A stretch of DNA of 64,000 nt from Io17-Chloro-G2 sp963663135 (GTDB lineage: Bacteria; Chloroflexota; Dehalococcoidia; Lucifugimonadales; UBA3495), in contig CAXXRM010000005.1 of assembly GCA_963663135.2 (NCBI GenBank), positions 372,001-436,000 on the forward strand, read 5' to 3'. The notes under the pieces were generated by a model, which was not told the DNA's origin, ran no database searches, and was given only the letters and a program-made list of their open reading frames with translations. A program made the translations under genes and the position numbers. This document shows positions 8,325 through 17,547 of this stretch, one piece after another; the stretch's first letter is position 1; the number at the start of each line of letters is the position of its first letter.

Positions 8325-10427
8325 TTGAAACGGATGGTTTGGAAGCGTGCACTCGCCGCCGTTCTGGTTGTGGCAGGAATAATCTTTGGCGCGGCAGGGA
8401 TATTGTCGGTTTATGTTCGCGACACCCTGATCGACAGCGACGAGGCGGCGGAGCGCGCAATTACTGCGCTGACCCAGCCCGAGGTTCGCCAGTTGATTGC
8501 AGATACCGTCGTTGACCAGATGGTGAAGGGCAACCCCGACCTGCTGGCGGCCCGTCCGGTGCTTAGTGAGGTCGTGTCGGGGGTGATAGCGGCTCCGGTT
8601 TTCCACCGGATTTATGAGTCGGCAATCCGCGACCTACACCGGACCGTGTTCCTCGGCGACATTGACACCTTTACCGTGCAGCTGACCGATATGATTCTGA
8701 TTGTGAAGAAGCAGGCCGCGGTGCTGTCCCCCGAGTTGGCCGAGCAGATTCCCGACGACCTCATCGACACGCTGATTGACGTGCAGTCCAACCCGCAGGT
8801 CCTCGACGCGGTGCAAATCGCCGAGAATATCCGGTTCCTGGCATTCGCGTTGCCGCTGTTGGCTATTGCCGCCTTCGGCTCCTCGATATTCTTGGCGGAC
8901 AACCGGCGACAGGCTTGGGTGCGCGTGGGCATGGGCGCCTTCGGCATCGGCGTGATAATTCTGGTCATTGAGTCGGCGGCGGGCTGGCTGATAGTACGCG
9001 GTTTCGAGGAAGGTGCGGCGCGAGATGTAGCCAGCGCTTTTTGGAACGCCTTTGCCGCTGACCTGTATTTGTGGGCCCTGGCGATCGCCGCCATCGGGAC
9101 GATTATGGTGGCTGCCGTTTGGTGGATCTCGGAACCGGCCAACGTAACGGCTCGGTTGGGGCAGTTCCGCCGGTTTCTGGAACCACCCTCGGCGACGATC
9201 CCCCGGTTGACGTGGGTGCTGGGCTGGGGACTGATTGGCGTATTCCTGATACTGAGTTGGCAGAATGCGGTCCGCGTGATTGTCACGCTGCTGGGCGTGT
9301 TGTTCCTGGTCAACGCCCTGGCTGAATTCCTCAGGATGATTGCTCCCGGGCAGTTGGAGGTCGCCTCCGGCGGCGACATCGGGGTCAGTCGGACCGTGTT
9401 GAAGTGGCTGGCGGCCGCCGGCGGATTGGCGGCGGCGGCAGTCATTGTGTTGGGATACTTCGCCATAGACCGCAGCGCCGGAACAGCGGAGAGCGCGGTT
9501 GCTGTCCCGGCAGGCTCCGGCTGCAATGGCCACTTGCTGTTGTGCGACCGGCGCCTGGACGACATCACCATTGCCGCCGCTCATAACGCAATGTCCAGCG
9601 CCGAGGACGGGTTCGTGCTGGCCAACCATTCCAGGGGAATCATTCCCCAGTTGGAAGCCGGATACCGGGGACTGCTGATTGACCTTTACCCTGGCATTGA
9701 ATCGGAACGCTCTCCCGTGGTGGTGACCGACGTGGCCCCTGCAACGCCGGAAGACCGGCTGCGATTGGTTGAGCAGTTGGGCGAGACCGCCGTGCGGTCG
9801 GCTGAGGAGCTGCGCCAGCGCAACCTGGACGCCGGCGGTAAGCGGGAACTCTACCTTTGCCACCTTCAATGCGAGAGCGGCGCCACCCCATTTGCCGCCG
9901 AACTGGTGCGAATTCGAGGCTGGTTGGAGGAAAACCCACGGGAGGCGCTGGTTATCATTATCGAAGACCACGCCCCTCCGGAGGACATAGCCGCCGCTTT
10001 TGCAGAGGCCGGGCTGGTCGGGTACACGCACACCCAGGCTTTTGATGCCCCGTGGTCCACGCTCCGGGAGATGATAGATTCGGGGCGGCGGTTGGTGGTT
10101 ATGGCCGAAAACGACACCGGGGGCGTGCCGTGGTATCACGACGCCTTCACCTTCACCCAGGAAACGCCCTATCATTTTGAGGACGTTGCCGAATTCGACT
10201 GCGCACCCAATCGCGGCCGTGAAGACAGCCCGTTGTTCATGGTCAACCACTGGGTCACCCCGGCCCTGGCCGAGGCCGGGTCTCTGGCCAATTCCGCCCG
10301 GGTCCTCAACGAACGTCTCGCTGCTTGCCTCGAAGATCGGGGCTTGTCGCCCAATATCATAGGAGTGGATTTTTATGTCGGCGGCGATGCCTTGGCCGTG
10401 GTGGATTCCATAAACGGAGTCCGGTAG
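8325..10427 (+). CDS. Multi-pass membrane protein with extracytoplasmic PI-PLC-like phosphodiesterase domain
   Basis: A 700-residue protein in two parts. Residues 1-400 carry an N-terminal membrane anchor (ALAAVLVVAGIIFGAAGI), a helical segment of about 150 residues, then at least five more membrane segments (about 168-190, 197-222, 240-262, 293-335, 360-385). Residues 400-700 resemble the PI-PLC X-domain superfamily: DDITIAAAHNAMSS supplies the expected first catalytic histidine, and LYLCHLQCESGATP and ALVIIIEDHAPPED follow in family order. This family cleaves glycerophosphodiesters or glycosyl-phosphatidylinositol. The domain probably faces outward and may act on lipid headgroups. There is no obvious operon partner. 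The fusion is unusual but both halves are in one intact frame. Confidence 0.75.
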   Translation: MKRMVWKRALAAVLVVAGIIFGAAGILSVYVRDTLIDSDEAAERAITALTQPEVRQLIADTVVDQMVKGNPDLLAARPVLSEVVSGVIAAPVFHRIYESAIRDLHRTVFLGDIDTFTVQLTDMILIVKKQAAVLSPELAEQIPDDLIDTLIDVQSNPQVLDAVQIAENIRFLAFALPLLAIAAFGSSIFLADNRRQAWVRVGMGAFGIGVIILVIESAAGWLIVRGFEEGAARDVASAFWNAFAADLYLWALAIAAIGTIMVAAVWWISEPANVTARLGQFRRFLEPPSATIPRLTWVLGWGLIGVFLILSWQNAVRVIVTLLGVLFLVNALAEFLRMIAPGQLEVASGGDIGVSRTVLKWLAAAGGLAAAAVIVLGYFAIDRSAGTAESAVAVPAGSGCNGHLLLCDRRLDDITIAAAHNAMSSAEDGFVLANHSRGIIPQLEAGYRGLLIDLYPGIESERSPVVVTDVAPATPEDRLRLVEQLGETAVRSAEELRQRNLDAGGKRELYLCHLQCESGATPFAAELVRIRGWLEENPREALVIIIEDHAPPEDIAAAFAEAGLVGYTHTQAFDAPWSTLREMIDSGRRLVVMAENDTGGVPWYHDAFTFTQETPYHFEDVAEFDCAPNRGREDSPLFMVNHWVTPALAEAGSLANSARVLNERLAACLEDRGLSPNIIGVDFYVGGDALAVVDSINGVR

Positions 10428-10493
10428 GGGAGTCCGGTAGGTAGGAAGCGCGCGGCGCGGGTCATCCAACGGTCCGACTGAATGTTGGACGCC

Positions 10494-10551
10494 GCGTACA
10501 AGGAAGGGCCAGGCAGAGCGCATCGTCTCTGCCTGGCCCTTCCTTGTACGC
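10494..10551 (+). terminator. Perfect 25-bp palindrome downstream of the PI-PLC-like gene
   Basis: Arms 10494-10518 and 10527-10551 are exact reverse complements with an 8-nt loop. This is far longer than a normal terminator stem. There is no T-tract on either strand. It lies 67 bp after the stop of the plus-strand gene, so it may still end transcription, or it may be a mobile or structural repeat. Confidence 0.6.
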
Positions 10552-10934
10552 GCCTAGTTCCCTACCCGGGTAGTGGAAGACTTTTCCTCTCGTCTGCCTG
10601 CGAACACAGACAGATTTGGGGATTTTTAGCCGGGACTGCTAATCCGGCTTGGCGCCGTCAATTCAACCGGGCCCCCGCCGACTCTGCCACCAGACCTTCC
10701 CTCTGTCCTGGTCCGAGTCAGCGGAGGCCTCAGTAAGGGTATTTCCACTGGTGATGCCACTCAAAATTTAGAGTCATCGTGGCCTCCATCTGCCTTCTGA
10801 GAAGATAAACGGTTCACCCTCCGTGTCCCTATTATCACGGCCAACCTCGCTGTATCGGTATGGGTTGTTCCCCTACCAGTAGCGGGGAAATACCCCCAAG
10901 GGAGCCGGAGGAGAATTGGGAGTGATTCCTGAAG
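10552..10934. other. Intergenic region, no gene seen
   Basis: A convergent spacer between the PI-PLC-like gene and the response-regulator gene. Apart from the palindrome at its edge I see nothing that can be named. Confidence 0.45.
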
Positions 10935-11588
10935 TTATTGGTCAGCGGAAACTATGTTGTGCCTTACCGCAAACCGGACCAGGCCGGCGAGGTCGTGGAT
11001 GTCCAGTTTGTTCATGACGCTGGCGCGGTGCTTTTCCACCGTCTTCACCGTTACCACCAGGGTGGAGGCAATCTTCGCGTTGGTGTTTCCTTCGGCAAGG
11101 AGTTGCAGCACCTGCCGCTCCCTTGGCGTCAAACGCTGCGGAGCGCTTGCCTCATCCGGTCCATCCGGCCGGGTTAAGAAATCGGTCAGGATTGAACCGG
11201 CAATGGGAGGGCTCAGGTAGGTTTCCCCCCGGTTGGCGGCTCTTATTGCCAGAAGCAATTCTTCGCTGACGGCGCGTTTGAGCACGTAAGCCCGGGCGCC
11301 GCTCCTCAACGCTCGCTTCACGACCGATTCGTCGGCGTGTATTGAGAGCACCACCACCTGAGTATCCGGCAGACGGGAACGTATCAACTCGGTGGCCTGA
11401 GCGCCGTTGAGACGGGGCATAGAAATGTCCATCACCACGATATCCGGTGTCAGGCTCTCAGCAAGGGCGCAGGCGGCCATACCGTCTTCGGCCTCGCCGA
11501 CCACTTCTATATCTTCAGCCGATTCCAACAGCATACGGATACCCTGGCGGACCAGGTGGTGGTCGTCGGCCACTATTACCCTGATCAT
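10935..11588 (-). CDS. NarL/FixJ-family response regulator
   Basis: A 217-residue two-domain regulator. The receiver domain (1-120) has the acidic pair in VIVADDHH, the phospho-acceptor Asp in DIVVMDISMPRLNG, Thr/Ser in VVVLSIHAD and Lys in YVLKRAVSEE. The C-terminal LuxR-type helix-turn-helix (150-212) reads LTPRERQVLQLLAEGNTNAKI and then VVTVKTVEKHRASVMNKL. Its start ATG overlaps the stop of the upstream histidine-kinase gene by one base (TGATG), so the two are translationally coupled and surely cognate. Target genes are unknown. Confidence 0.93.
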   Translation of the reverse strand: MIRVIVADDHHLVRQGIRMLLESAEDIEVVGEAEDGMAACALAESLTPDIVVMDISMPRLNGAQATELIRSRLPDTQVVVLSIHADESVVKRALRSGARAYVLKRAVSEELLLAIRAANRGETYLSPPIAGSILTDFLTRPDGPDEASAPQRLTPRERQVLQLLAEGNTNAKIASTLVVTVKTVEKHRASVMNKLDIHDLAGLVRFAVRHNIVSADQ

Positions 11589-13288
11589 CAGCTCTCCTCC
11601 GTCGGCGCTTGGGCCACCAGCCGCGTTCCCATCCCCAGGCGGGATTTGACGTCCAGGCGGCCTCCCAGGAGCTCGAATCTTTCCTGCATTCCCAGCAGCC
11701 CAATGCCGCCCGACTGGGGAAAATCATGATTCTTGGCTTGGCGCATCTGGGCTCGCGGGTTGAAACCCTGCCCGTTGTCCTCAACGGACAGCCGCACCAT
11801 GCGGCGGCGGCGGCTCAATTTCACCTTCACACTGCTGGCGCGTGCGTGTTTCGCGGCGTTGGTCAAAGCCTCTTGCAGGACCCGGTAGAACGAAATGTTA
11901 ACCGCGTCGGTCAGGTTGGGAATCTCCACGCCGGTGTATTGAATTGGCAGGTCGGTCCGACGCGCAAATTCGCTGCAATACCCGCCCAAAGTGCCGTTAA
12001 GTCCCACCGCGTCAAGCTCCGGAGGCCGCAACCCCCGGGCCAGCAACCGGATTTTTTCCATCGTTGTGTCCGTGAGGTCGACGGCGTCGGCCAAGCGGTG
12101 GTTCAGTTGACCGGCCTCTTCCCCCGTTGCATGGGACATCTCCGATTGGATCAAGCTCAGGCTGATTTTCAGAGCGGTCAACGCCTGCCCGGCCTCGTCG
12201 TGGAGTTCCCTTGATACCCGGTGGCGTTCTTCCTCTTCTTGGGCCACTACCTGCCGGGTAAGCCAGCGCAGCCGCTCTCGCTCGACCTCCAATTGCTCGA
12301 ACAACCGGGCATTGGCAATTGCGCCGCTGATTTGAACGCCGACGCTTTCCGCCAGGTTAAGGTCCTGTTGGGTGTAGGCCTCGGGCTTGGTGGATTCCAG
12401 GTGGAGGGCCCCGATGACCTGGTCCTGGGCCACGAGGGGAACCGAAAGGAAGGAGCGGAATCCGGCCTCGAATACCGGAAGCGGCGCGGTGAAACGCCGG
12501 CCAAACTCTTCGGGGTCTTCGGTTTGGATCAGCAGGCCGGATCGGGTGCGCATCACTTCTTGGGTCAACGAATTCGCCAGTTCGGCCACGTCTCCCGGAC
12601 GCCGGTAGGCGATGTCGCTGCCAGAGACGTAGGCGGTGGTCAGGGTACGGTGGTCCGGGTCGGCGATGGTGATGACAATCCGTTCGAACGGGATAAGCTG
12701 CCTCACGATCTCGGCGAAAGGCTCATACACCTGTTCGACGTTTGGAGTCGAGCTGATAATCCGGCCGATTTCCGCCAGGCGCCGGCCCCGGTCCAGGTCC
12801 CTCTGCTCCGCCTGCTTGCGGTCGGTGATGTCCCGCAGCACTGCCAGGGTGGCGTTCTGGCCCTCATAGTCGATGGCCACCGCTGAGGTTTCCACGGTCC
12901 GTATGTCTCCGTTGGGCCTTTGGATGCGGTATTCGTAGCGTCCCGGGGCGGGCTGCCCATTTTGGCGGGCCAACGAATGGTGGGCGACCATTGGCTTGTC
13001 CTCGGGCACGATGAAATGGTCCAGGGGCACTTGGTGGGCCTGGGACATGTCGTCCAGGCCGTGGAGCGTAAGAAACGCGTGGTTCACGAAAACCCGGGTG
13101 GTTCCGACGTTGATGACGATAGCGTCGTGCACGCTGTCCACCGCCATCCGGTAGCGTTCCTCGCTTTGCCGGAGCTTTTCCCATGCGCGGTCCCGGTCCA
13201 ACTCCGGAAGCTCCAACTCGGCGATCCTTTGGCGGGATGCTTCCAGCTCTTCTAGCAGGTCTCCCTTTGTTTTCCGCTTGCTGCCCAT
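11588..13288 (-). CDS. Soluble PAS-GAF histidine kinase (NarX/HisKA_3 family)
   Basis: A 566-residue sensor kinase without membrane segments, so it senses a cytoplasmic signal. The order is an N-terminal coiled coil (residues 8-50), PAS (about 45-165, RYEYRIQRPNGDIRTVETSA), GAF (about 175-325), HisKA_3 with the phospho-acceptor His in RVSRELHDEAGQAL (near 362), and HATPase_c (about 460-560, ALTNAAKHARAS, DNGQGFNPR, GGIGLLGMQER). The start ATG has GGAGGT upstream. It is the first gene of the operon with the NarL-type regulator. PAS/GAF domains suggest a redox, light or small-ligand signal, but none can be named. Confidence 0.93.
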   Translation of the reverse strand: MGSKRKTKGDLLEELEASRQRIAELELPELDRDRAWEKLRQSEERYRMAVDSVHDAIVINVGTTRVFVNHAFLTLHGLDDMSQAHQVPLDHFIVPEDKPMVAHHSLARQNGQPAPGRYEYRIQRPNGDIRTVETSAVAIDYEGQNATLAVLRDITDRKQAEQRDLDRGRRLAEIGRIISSTPNVEQVYEPFAEIVRQLIPFERIVITIADPDHRTLTTAYVSGSDIAYRRPGDVAELANSLTQEVMRTRSGLLIQTEDPEEFGRRFTAPLPVFEAGFRSFLSVPLVAQDQVIGALHLESTKPEAYTQQDLNLAESVGVQISGAIANARLFEQLEVERERLRWLTRQVVAQEEEERHRVSRELHDEAGQALTALKISLSLIQSEMSHATGEEAGQLNHRLADAVDLTDTTMEKIRLLARGLRPPELDAVGLNGTLGGYCSEFARRTDLPIQYTGVEIPNLTDAVNISFYRVLQEALTNAAKHARASSVKVKLSRRRRMVRLSVEDNGQGFNPRAQMRQAKNHDFPQSGGIGLLGMQERFELLGGRLDVKSRLGMGTRLVAQAPTEES

Positions 13289-13607
13289 TGGAACCTACCT
13301 CCGGGGAAGCCGTACCCAAACACGTTGCGGGTATTCGAGGGGTCCAGGTTGCTTTGGGTGAACCGGAGAAGAGCCCCATTCGGCCCCGGCATCCCAATGT
13401 TGGCTGAGTGGAATGCCGGGCCCGATGCGTCGGTCAATGGTTATCCGCCCGGGGCAGAAGCCGGGACAGGATTTCTCAGGGATTTCCCGCGGTGGAGGAA
13501 ACCCTGCGTCGGGAGATACAAACCGCCTGGCCCCCATGTTTTTGCAATGGGGCGCTTGGAGCGCCGCCTGGTTGCTCGCAGCCTTGGTGTCAAAGGGGGA
13601 CCCGGGT
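13289..13607. other. Intergenic region with degenerate palindromes
   Basis: Upstream region of the kinase gene and downstream of the amidohydrolase gene. It holds an imperfect inverted repeat near 13380-13425 (GGCCCCGGCAT / ATGCCGGGCCC) reminiscent of the dispersed repeats. No gene is visible. Confidence 0.4.
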
Positions 13608-14771
13608 CTAGGGCTCCCCGAAGCATTTAACGGCGTTGTCCCACAGGACCTTGGTCATGAGGTTCTGGTCTTTATTTATAGGCTCCCAGTCCAAGACCAG
13701 GTCCACCGAGTTGGGGAATCGGGTTTCCGGGTGAGGGTAGTCGGAACTGTACATCAACATGTGGTCGCCCATCATGTCCGAAACCATTTTGACCATTTCC
13801 GGCCCCTCGTGAAGCACAATGGAAGCAAAGAAGCGGCCGCCGGTCAGGTATTCGTTCATGGTCTGTTTCAATTCGGCAACATACCCCATGTACTCCACCT
13901 GGTCCTGCATCCGTGCGCCCCAGAAAGGCAACCAACCGAAACCCGACTCCAGGATGGAAAAACGAATTGTCGGATAGCGGTCCAGCAGACCCGCTCCCAT
14001 GAAGGAGGCCACCGCCCTCATGGCGGCCCAAGGGTGAGATGCAGTGCGGCCAATGAAGGGATTTTCCCAAAGGTCCCGGTACCCGGGGTAGCCGCCGGAA
14101 AAGGAATGGTGCACCACGCAAAGCCCCTCTTCCTCCACCGCTCCCCAGATGGGATTCAGCGAAGGGTGATCCATGGGAAAGTCCAAGGGCAGGTTGACCC
14201 ATACACCTACGGCCCAGGAAGTGCTGCCATATTCCTTAATCTCTTGGACCGAATCTTCAACGAACCTGGCGTCCAAGGTGAGCAGGGCCTTCAGGCGGTG
14301 GGGGGAGGTTCCGCAGAAGTCGTTCAAGAACCGGTGATTGGCCCGGATGAACTCTGAGTCCACCGCCGGGTCATCGTGGCCCCGGGGCACACCGGGGACC
14401 ATAAGCTGGACGTCCACACCCTCTTCGTCCATGTCCTTCAAGCGGCTCTCGGCGACCCACTCTCCGTCGGCGGTGGGAAGCTTGGTGCCCATGAACTTTT
14501 GGTTCCGACGCTGGACGTCGGCTTCGGGAGCGGCTTGGCCCAGGGTGCGGGGCGCGTCGCCCCCCCATCCGCCGCCAAACCCGCCCAGGTTATAGCGGTG
14601 GGAGTAGGGCGGCTCCAGCACAGCCCCGGCGGTTGTCCTTCTCATGGGCTGGCGGTACTTCTCTAGTTCCGGCAACAGTTTTCTCACCGAAGCAGACAGG
14701 TAGGGTTCCAGCCCCTCTGCCGAAGCGTGAACGTGGGTATCCGAGTCGTACACCTTCAGTCCATTTCTCAT
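13608..14771 (-). CDS. Amidohydrolase family 2 (ACMSD-like TIM-barrel) protein
   Basis: A 387-residue metal-dependent hydrolase or decarboxylase of the Amidohydrolase_2 family. It opens with the metal-site strand VYDSDTHVHAS (the HxH motif appears as THVH). The C-terminal motif MYSSDYPHPETRFPNS supplies the conserved Asp-Tyr-Pro-His of the family. Similar proteins decarboxylate or hydrolyse aromatic-ring cleavage products. The start ATG has AGAGGTGG upstream. It is a single gene here, but it is paralogous to the two amidohydrolases at 62241 and 63461. The substrate is not readable from sequence. Confidence 0.88.
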   Translation of the reverse strand: MRNGLKVYDSDTHVHASAEGLEPYLSASVRKLLPELEKYRQPMRRTTAGAVLEPPYSHRYNLGGFGGGWGGDAPRTLGQAAPEADVQRRNQKFMGTKLPTADGEWVAESRLKDMDEEGVDVQLMVPGVPRGHDDPAVDSEFIRANHRFLNDFCGTSPHRLKALLTLDARFVEDSVQEIKEYGSTSWAVGVWVNLPLDFPMDHPSLNPIWGAVEEEGLCVVHHSFSGGYPGYRDLWENPFIGRTASHPWAAMRAVASFMGAGLLDRYPTIRFSILESGFGWLPFWGARMQDQVEYMGYVAELKQTMNEYLTGGRFFASIVLHEGPEMVKMVSDMMGDHMLMYSSDYPHPETRFPNSVDLVLDWEPINKDQNLMTKVLWDNAVKCFGEP

Positions 14772-15289
14772 TGGTCCACCTCTTTCATGTTTCTTGGCTG
14801 TCCCCCAGGCATACCGACCCGCCGCAGGTTCAATGCCATCAATGCTACTTCAAATATTAGTGGCAAAGCCGTCGGTTTGTCCATGTCGCGCCCAAGGGGT
14901 ATCCGGGCGCCTGCCAACGTGATGGGTGACTTTTGGCCGGGTTCCTCACCCCGACAAGCTCAACGTAAGGCTGTTCCGGGTAATGTTAGGGATTGAGGGC
15001 GGGTTTTACCCGAACCCCCGTTCGACCGCCAAAAACGCCCCAAAAAGCATGAAGGAATTTTACCCAACACCGCCCAGCGAGACCAAATCCAGACCCCCAG
15101 AACCCCAAGAAACCGGACATCCCGGCCCACAAAACGACCCCGATCCCATCAAAATGGTGCTACAGCCTATGGGACCACGCCAGCATCCCAAAAATCCAGT
15201 CCATTCAGGCAAGAAAACCAAGCGGAAGTCGTGCTGACCTATAAGCACCCGATGGGGAGCTTACGTGATGACCCGGATGAACATCTCGG
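14772..15289. other. Intergenic region at the metabolic/accessory boundary
   Basis: The open frame 14926-15237 is Pro/Lys-rich, runs through a dispersed repeat and has no ribosome-binding site, so I do not call it. The region contains one copy of repeat family 2 (14984-15019). It probably includes the unidentified left end of the IS1595-like element. Confidence 0.45.
14984..15019 (+). repeat. Dispersed repeat family 2, partial copy
   Basis: Contains TTAGGGATTGAGGG followed by a short variable stretch and TTTTACCCG. The same core is found on the minus strand at 22607-22640 and 42462-42501, where it is the end of a longer repeated element. A weaker match is at 40318-40352. Confidence 0.6.
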
Positions 15290-16798
15290 CTAAGGCCAGG
15301 ACGGCCAAAACTCAAGTTGAGGGGGTTGGGATATCACAGCCGCGTTGACCACCCCCTCAGACGCTTTCCCGCCGGCTCTCATTTCCCTCAGAGTCAGCCG
15401 CCGGTCACGCATATTTCGGGCAATGAACTGCATCCGCTCCAGAACCGTCTCCGGTCGGTGATTGTGCCGCCACTTGAACTCCGTGACATACCGATGCAGG
15501 TGCTTCGAACTCGCCTGGTGATAATTCCCCATAAAACCGCGCCTGACTATTGCCCAATGGGACTCGATCCAGTTGGTCGTCACGAAATCGCGGACATACT
15601 CTCCACGAGAGTGGGCCACCGACTCATGAGCTATTCCAGGCACATTCCGATAAGCCGCATGTTCATCACTGTAGACCATTGCCCCAGACACAACTCTGGA
15701 CCGGACGTAGTTTTGGACAGTAGCGCCATCAGTAGAAACGATCACCCGGGAATCCATGCGGTTGGTCCGCTCGTCCACCACTCCGATTATCGGGGTCTTG
15801 GTACCCGGACCCCGGCCAGCGTGCAACTTCTTCTTGGCATGCTTATTCCCCTCACGCCCGCCATAGTACATTTCATCGAACTGGGTGGGACCAAGAAACA
15901 ACTCCATTTCTTCTTCCATGCCCCGCCGCAAGCGATGCCAGAAATGAAGAGCCATTCCATAGCAGACGCCCAGCCGGTCCGACAACATCTGGGCGGATAT
16001 GCCCGTTGGCTCCTGTGATACGTCATACATGCCATCCACCCACCGCAGAAGGGAAAGGTTGGAGCTATGCATGACCGTAACGGATTTCACAGAGAAATCA
16101 GTGGAACTTGAGCCACCTCGCCGGCAGTCACGGCACCGCCACTGCCGCGGCTTGAGGTTCCTATCCACGATATCGTCCGAACCACATCTGGGGCAGCGAA
16201 CGCCATCCGGCCAAAGAGTTTTTATGAACCAACGCTCAGCCGATTCCTCATCTGGAAAGTCCCTTTCATAGCGCCGCTGAGGATACCTCTTCCGTTCACG
16301 TTCAGAACGATAATTTCCGGAATCGCCGCGTTTGCTTTCCTGCTCGGACCCAGGCTGGACCGGAGCGCGCCAGGGTCGATTCCGCAACAGTTCAGAAATA
16401 GAACGAAGCACCTCCCCCACCTGGTCGGGGAATCGTTCCAACCGCAGGAACACGTAGTTGAGAGTTTTCCGATCGGGTATCGGTCCATCAAATCCACAGT
16501 GCTGACGAAGAGGGTCCTCGTCGGCCTCCAGGCGAGAGTGCACCCTGTTGAAAGACAGGCCTGAATCCGGATAACTGGCGATGAGGAAGGCCTTGACCAT
16601 CGGGGTACGAGGGATGGTAGGGCGCCCCCGACGAGGAGCCGCGTTGGGTCCCGAGGTAAAGACGGAGAGCAATGGCTCCAGATCGACGTGATAGATGGCC
16701 GTGGCCAGATCAGAGAGACTGGAGCAAGGTTGGAGCTCCTCGGGACTACCCGAGGGTTGAAAGGTATCCGCGGTTATCGTATGATAAAGATCATCCAC
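15290..16798 (-). CDS. Chimeric transposase: DUF772-like N-terminus + IS1595 (ISXO2-like) domain
   Basis: A 502-residue transposase. Residues 20-145 (RGRPTIPRTPMVKAFLIAS, HCGFDGPIPDRKTLNYVFLR) resemble the N-terminal DUF772 domain normally found in IS5/IS1182-type transposases. After a charged linker, residues 185-480 form a typical ISXO2-like protein: a zinc ribbon (CPRCGSDDI, CRDC), then a DDE-type nuclease core with DEMYYGG, YSDEHAAYRN and NWIESHWAIVRRGFMGNYHQ. IS1595 transposases are usually about 300 residues, so the extra N-terminus is the oddity. The frame is intact and may be active. The element's terminal repeats were not found. Confidence 0.8.
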   Translation of the reverse strand: MDDLYHTITADTFQPSGSPEELQPCSSLSDLATAIYHVDLEPLLSVFTSGPNAAPRRGRPTIPRTPMVKAFLIASYPDSGLSFNRVHSRLEADEDPLRQHCGFDGPIPDRKTLNYVFLRLERFPDQVGEVLRSISELLRNRPWRAPVQPGSEQESKRGDSGNYRSERERKRYPQRRYERDFPDEESAERWFIKTLWPDGVRCPRCGSDDIVDRNLKPRQWRCRDCRRGGSSSTDFSVKSVTVMHSSNLSLLRWVDGMYDVSQEPTGISAQMLSDRLGVCYGMALHFWHRLRRGMEEEMELFLGPTQFDEMYYGGREGNKHAKKKLHAGRGPGTKTPIIGVVDERTNRMDSRVIVSTDGATVQNYVRSRVVSGAMVYSDEHAAYRNVPGIAHESVAHSRGEYVRDFVTTNWIESHWAIVRRGFMGNYHQASSKHLHRYVTEFKWRHNHRPETVLERMQFIARNMRDRRLTLREMRAGGKASEGVVNAAVISQPPQLEFWPSWP

Positions 16799-17547
16799 TT
16801 TGAATCAGCAAGTTCGGGGTGGTGGTTTTGGTTCTGGGGCCGTCGCAGTTGGTGCTGTGGCGGTCCTTCTCTTTTATGAGAACATTAGCGCTATTTTACC
16901 AAAATCAGCTATAAATCTCAATACAAAACCTGGTTTTTCCGAACCATTTCCTCCTATGAAATTGGCTTAAATCTTCGATTTTCGAAGCTTCCTGTCAGGC
17001 CTCTGCGCCGTTCCCGAAACCACCCGACCTGGCGTCGCCGGCAGCCACGAAAAGTGCTCTGAGTAAGAAAAAGCCCCGGCCCTTCGGAGAACGTTCGCTC
17101 CGAGTGGTCGGGGCTCATCATTGCTGCTTTTGCAGGCCTTCCGGCGATACAATGTCACACCAGTGCAGAAATTGCAAGGCATAAATGGTCGGGTGTCGCG
17201 GGAAGTCTGCCGCAATTTACAGGATTCAGGGCCGGCTGACACCCTAACCTATGCCGGTGCCAGCGAATCGGACCTGCACCGCGGAGCTTCCAAGAAAAAC
17301 AGGAACCGGAGATTACAACCAGTCGAACCTGCGGCCATCCTACCCGATTCCAGGGCTATCGGGAACTCAGCCCAGGCCCATCGAACCAAGAGGGTCGGAC
17401 CTCTGGCAATCCGCTTCGATCAATCGCCTAAGAGTTACTTGGCGAAATAATCCCCGATATCCATTCACCAAGTCAGGAGCACCCCAACACAGACATCATT
17501 AACCCCATGCTAAAATTCCCAGCAGGATCCCCCATGGAGCAAAAGCA
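16799..17547. other. Intergenic region between the IS1595-like element and the defence operon
   Basis: No convincing gene or tRNA was found on either strand. It contains a minus-strand terminator at 17072-17115 whose upstream transcript is not identified. The stretch immediately upstream of 17548 holds the ribosome-binding site (GGAG at 17534) of the methyltransferase gene. Confidence 0.45.
17072..17115 (-). terminator. Rho-independent terminator on the minus strand, no assigned gene
   Basis: An 18-bp imperfect stem (AGCCCCG / CGGGGCT outer, CGGAG / CTCCG inner) with an 8-nt loop. On the minus strand the stem is followed by TTTTTCTTAC. Any transcript would come from 17120-17540, where I see no protein gene, so a small RNA is possible. 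Confidence 0.65.

Noticed and set aside
8634..10523. 629-residue open frame on the minus strand
   Set aside because: It is antisense to the PI-PLC-like gene, rich in Gln, His, Arg and Gly, and has no recognisable motif; a GC-bias shadow.
14926..15237. 103-residue plus-strand frame
   Set aside because: It is Pro/Lys-rich, runs through dispersed repeat sequence and has no ribosome-binding site.
16967..17450. Small frames and possible tRNA or tmRNA near GGTTCGA-like words
   Set aside because: No cloverleaf or tmRNA ends could be built. The frames lack start signals and one overlaps the terminator.
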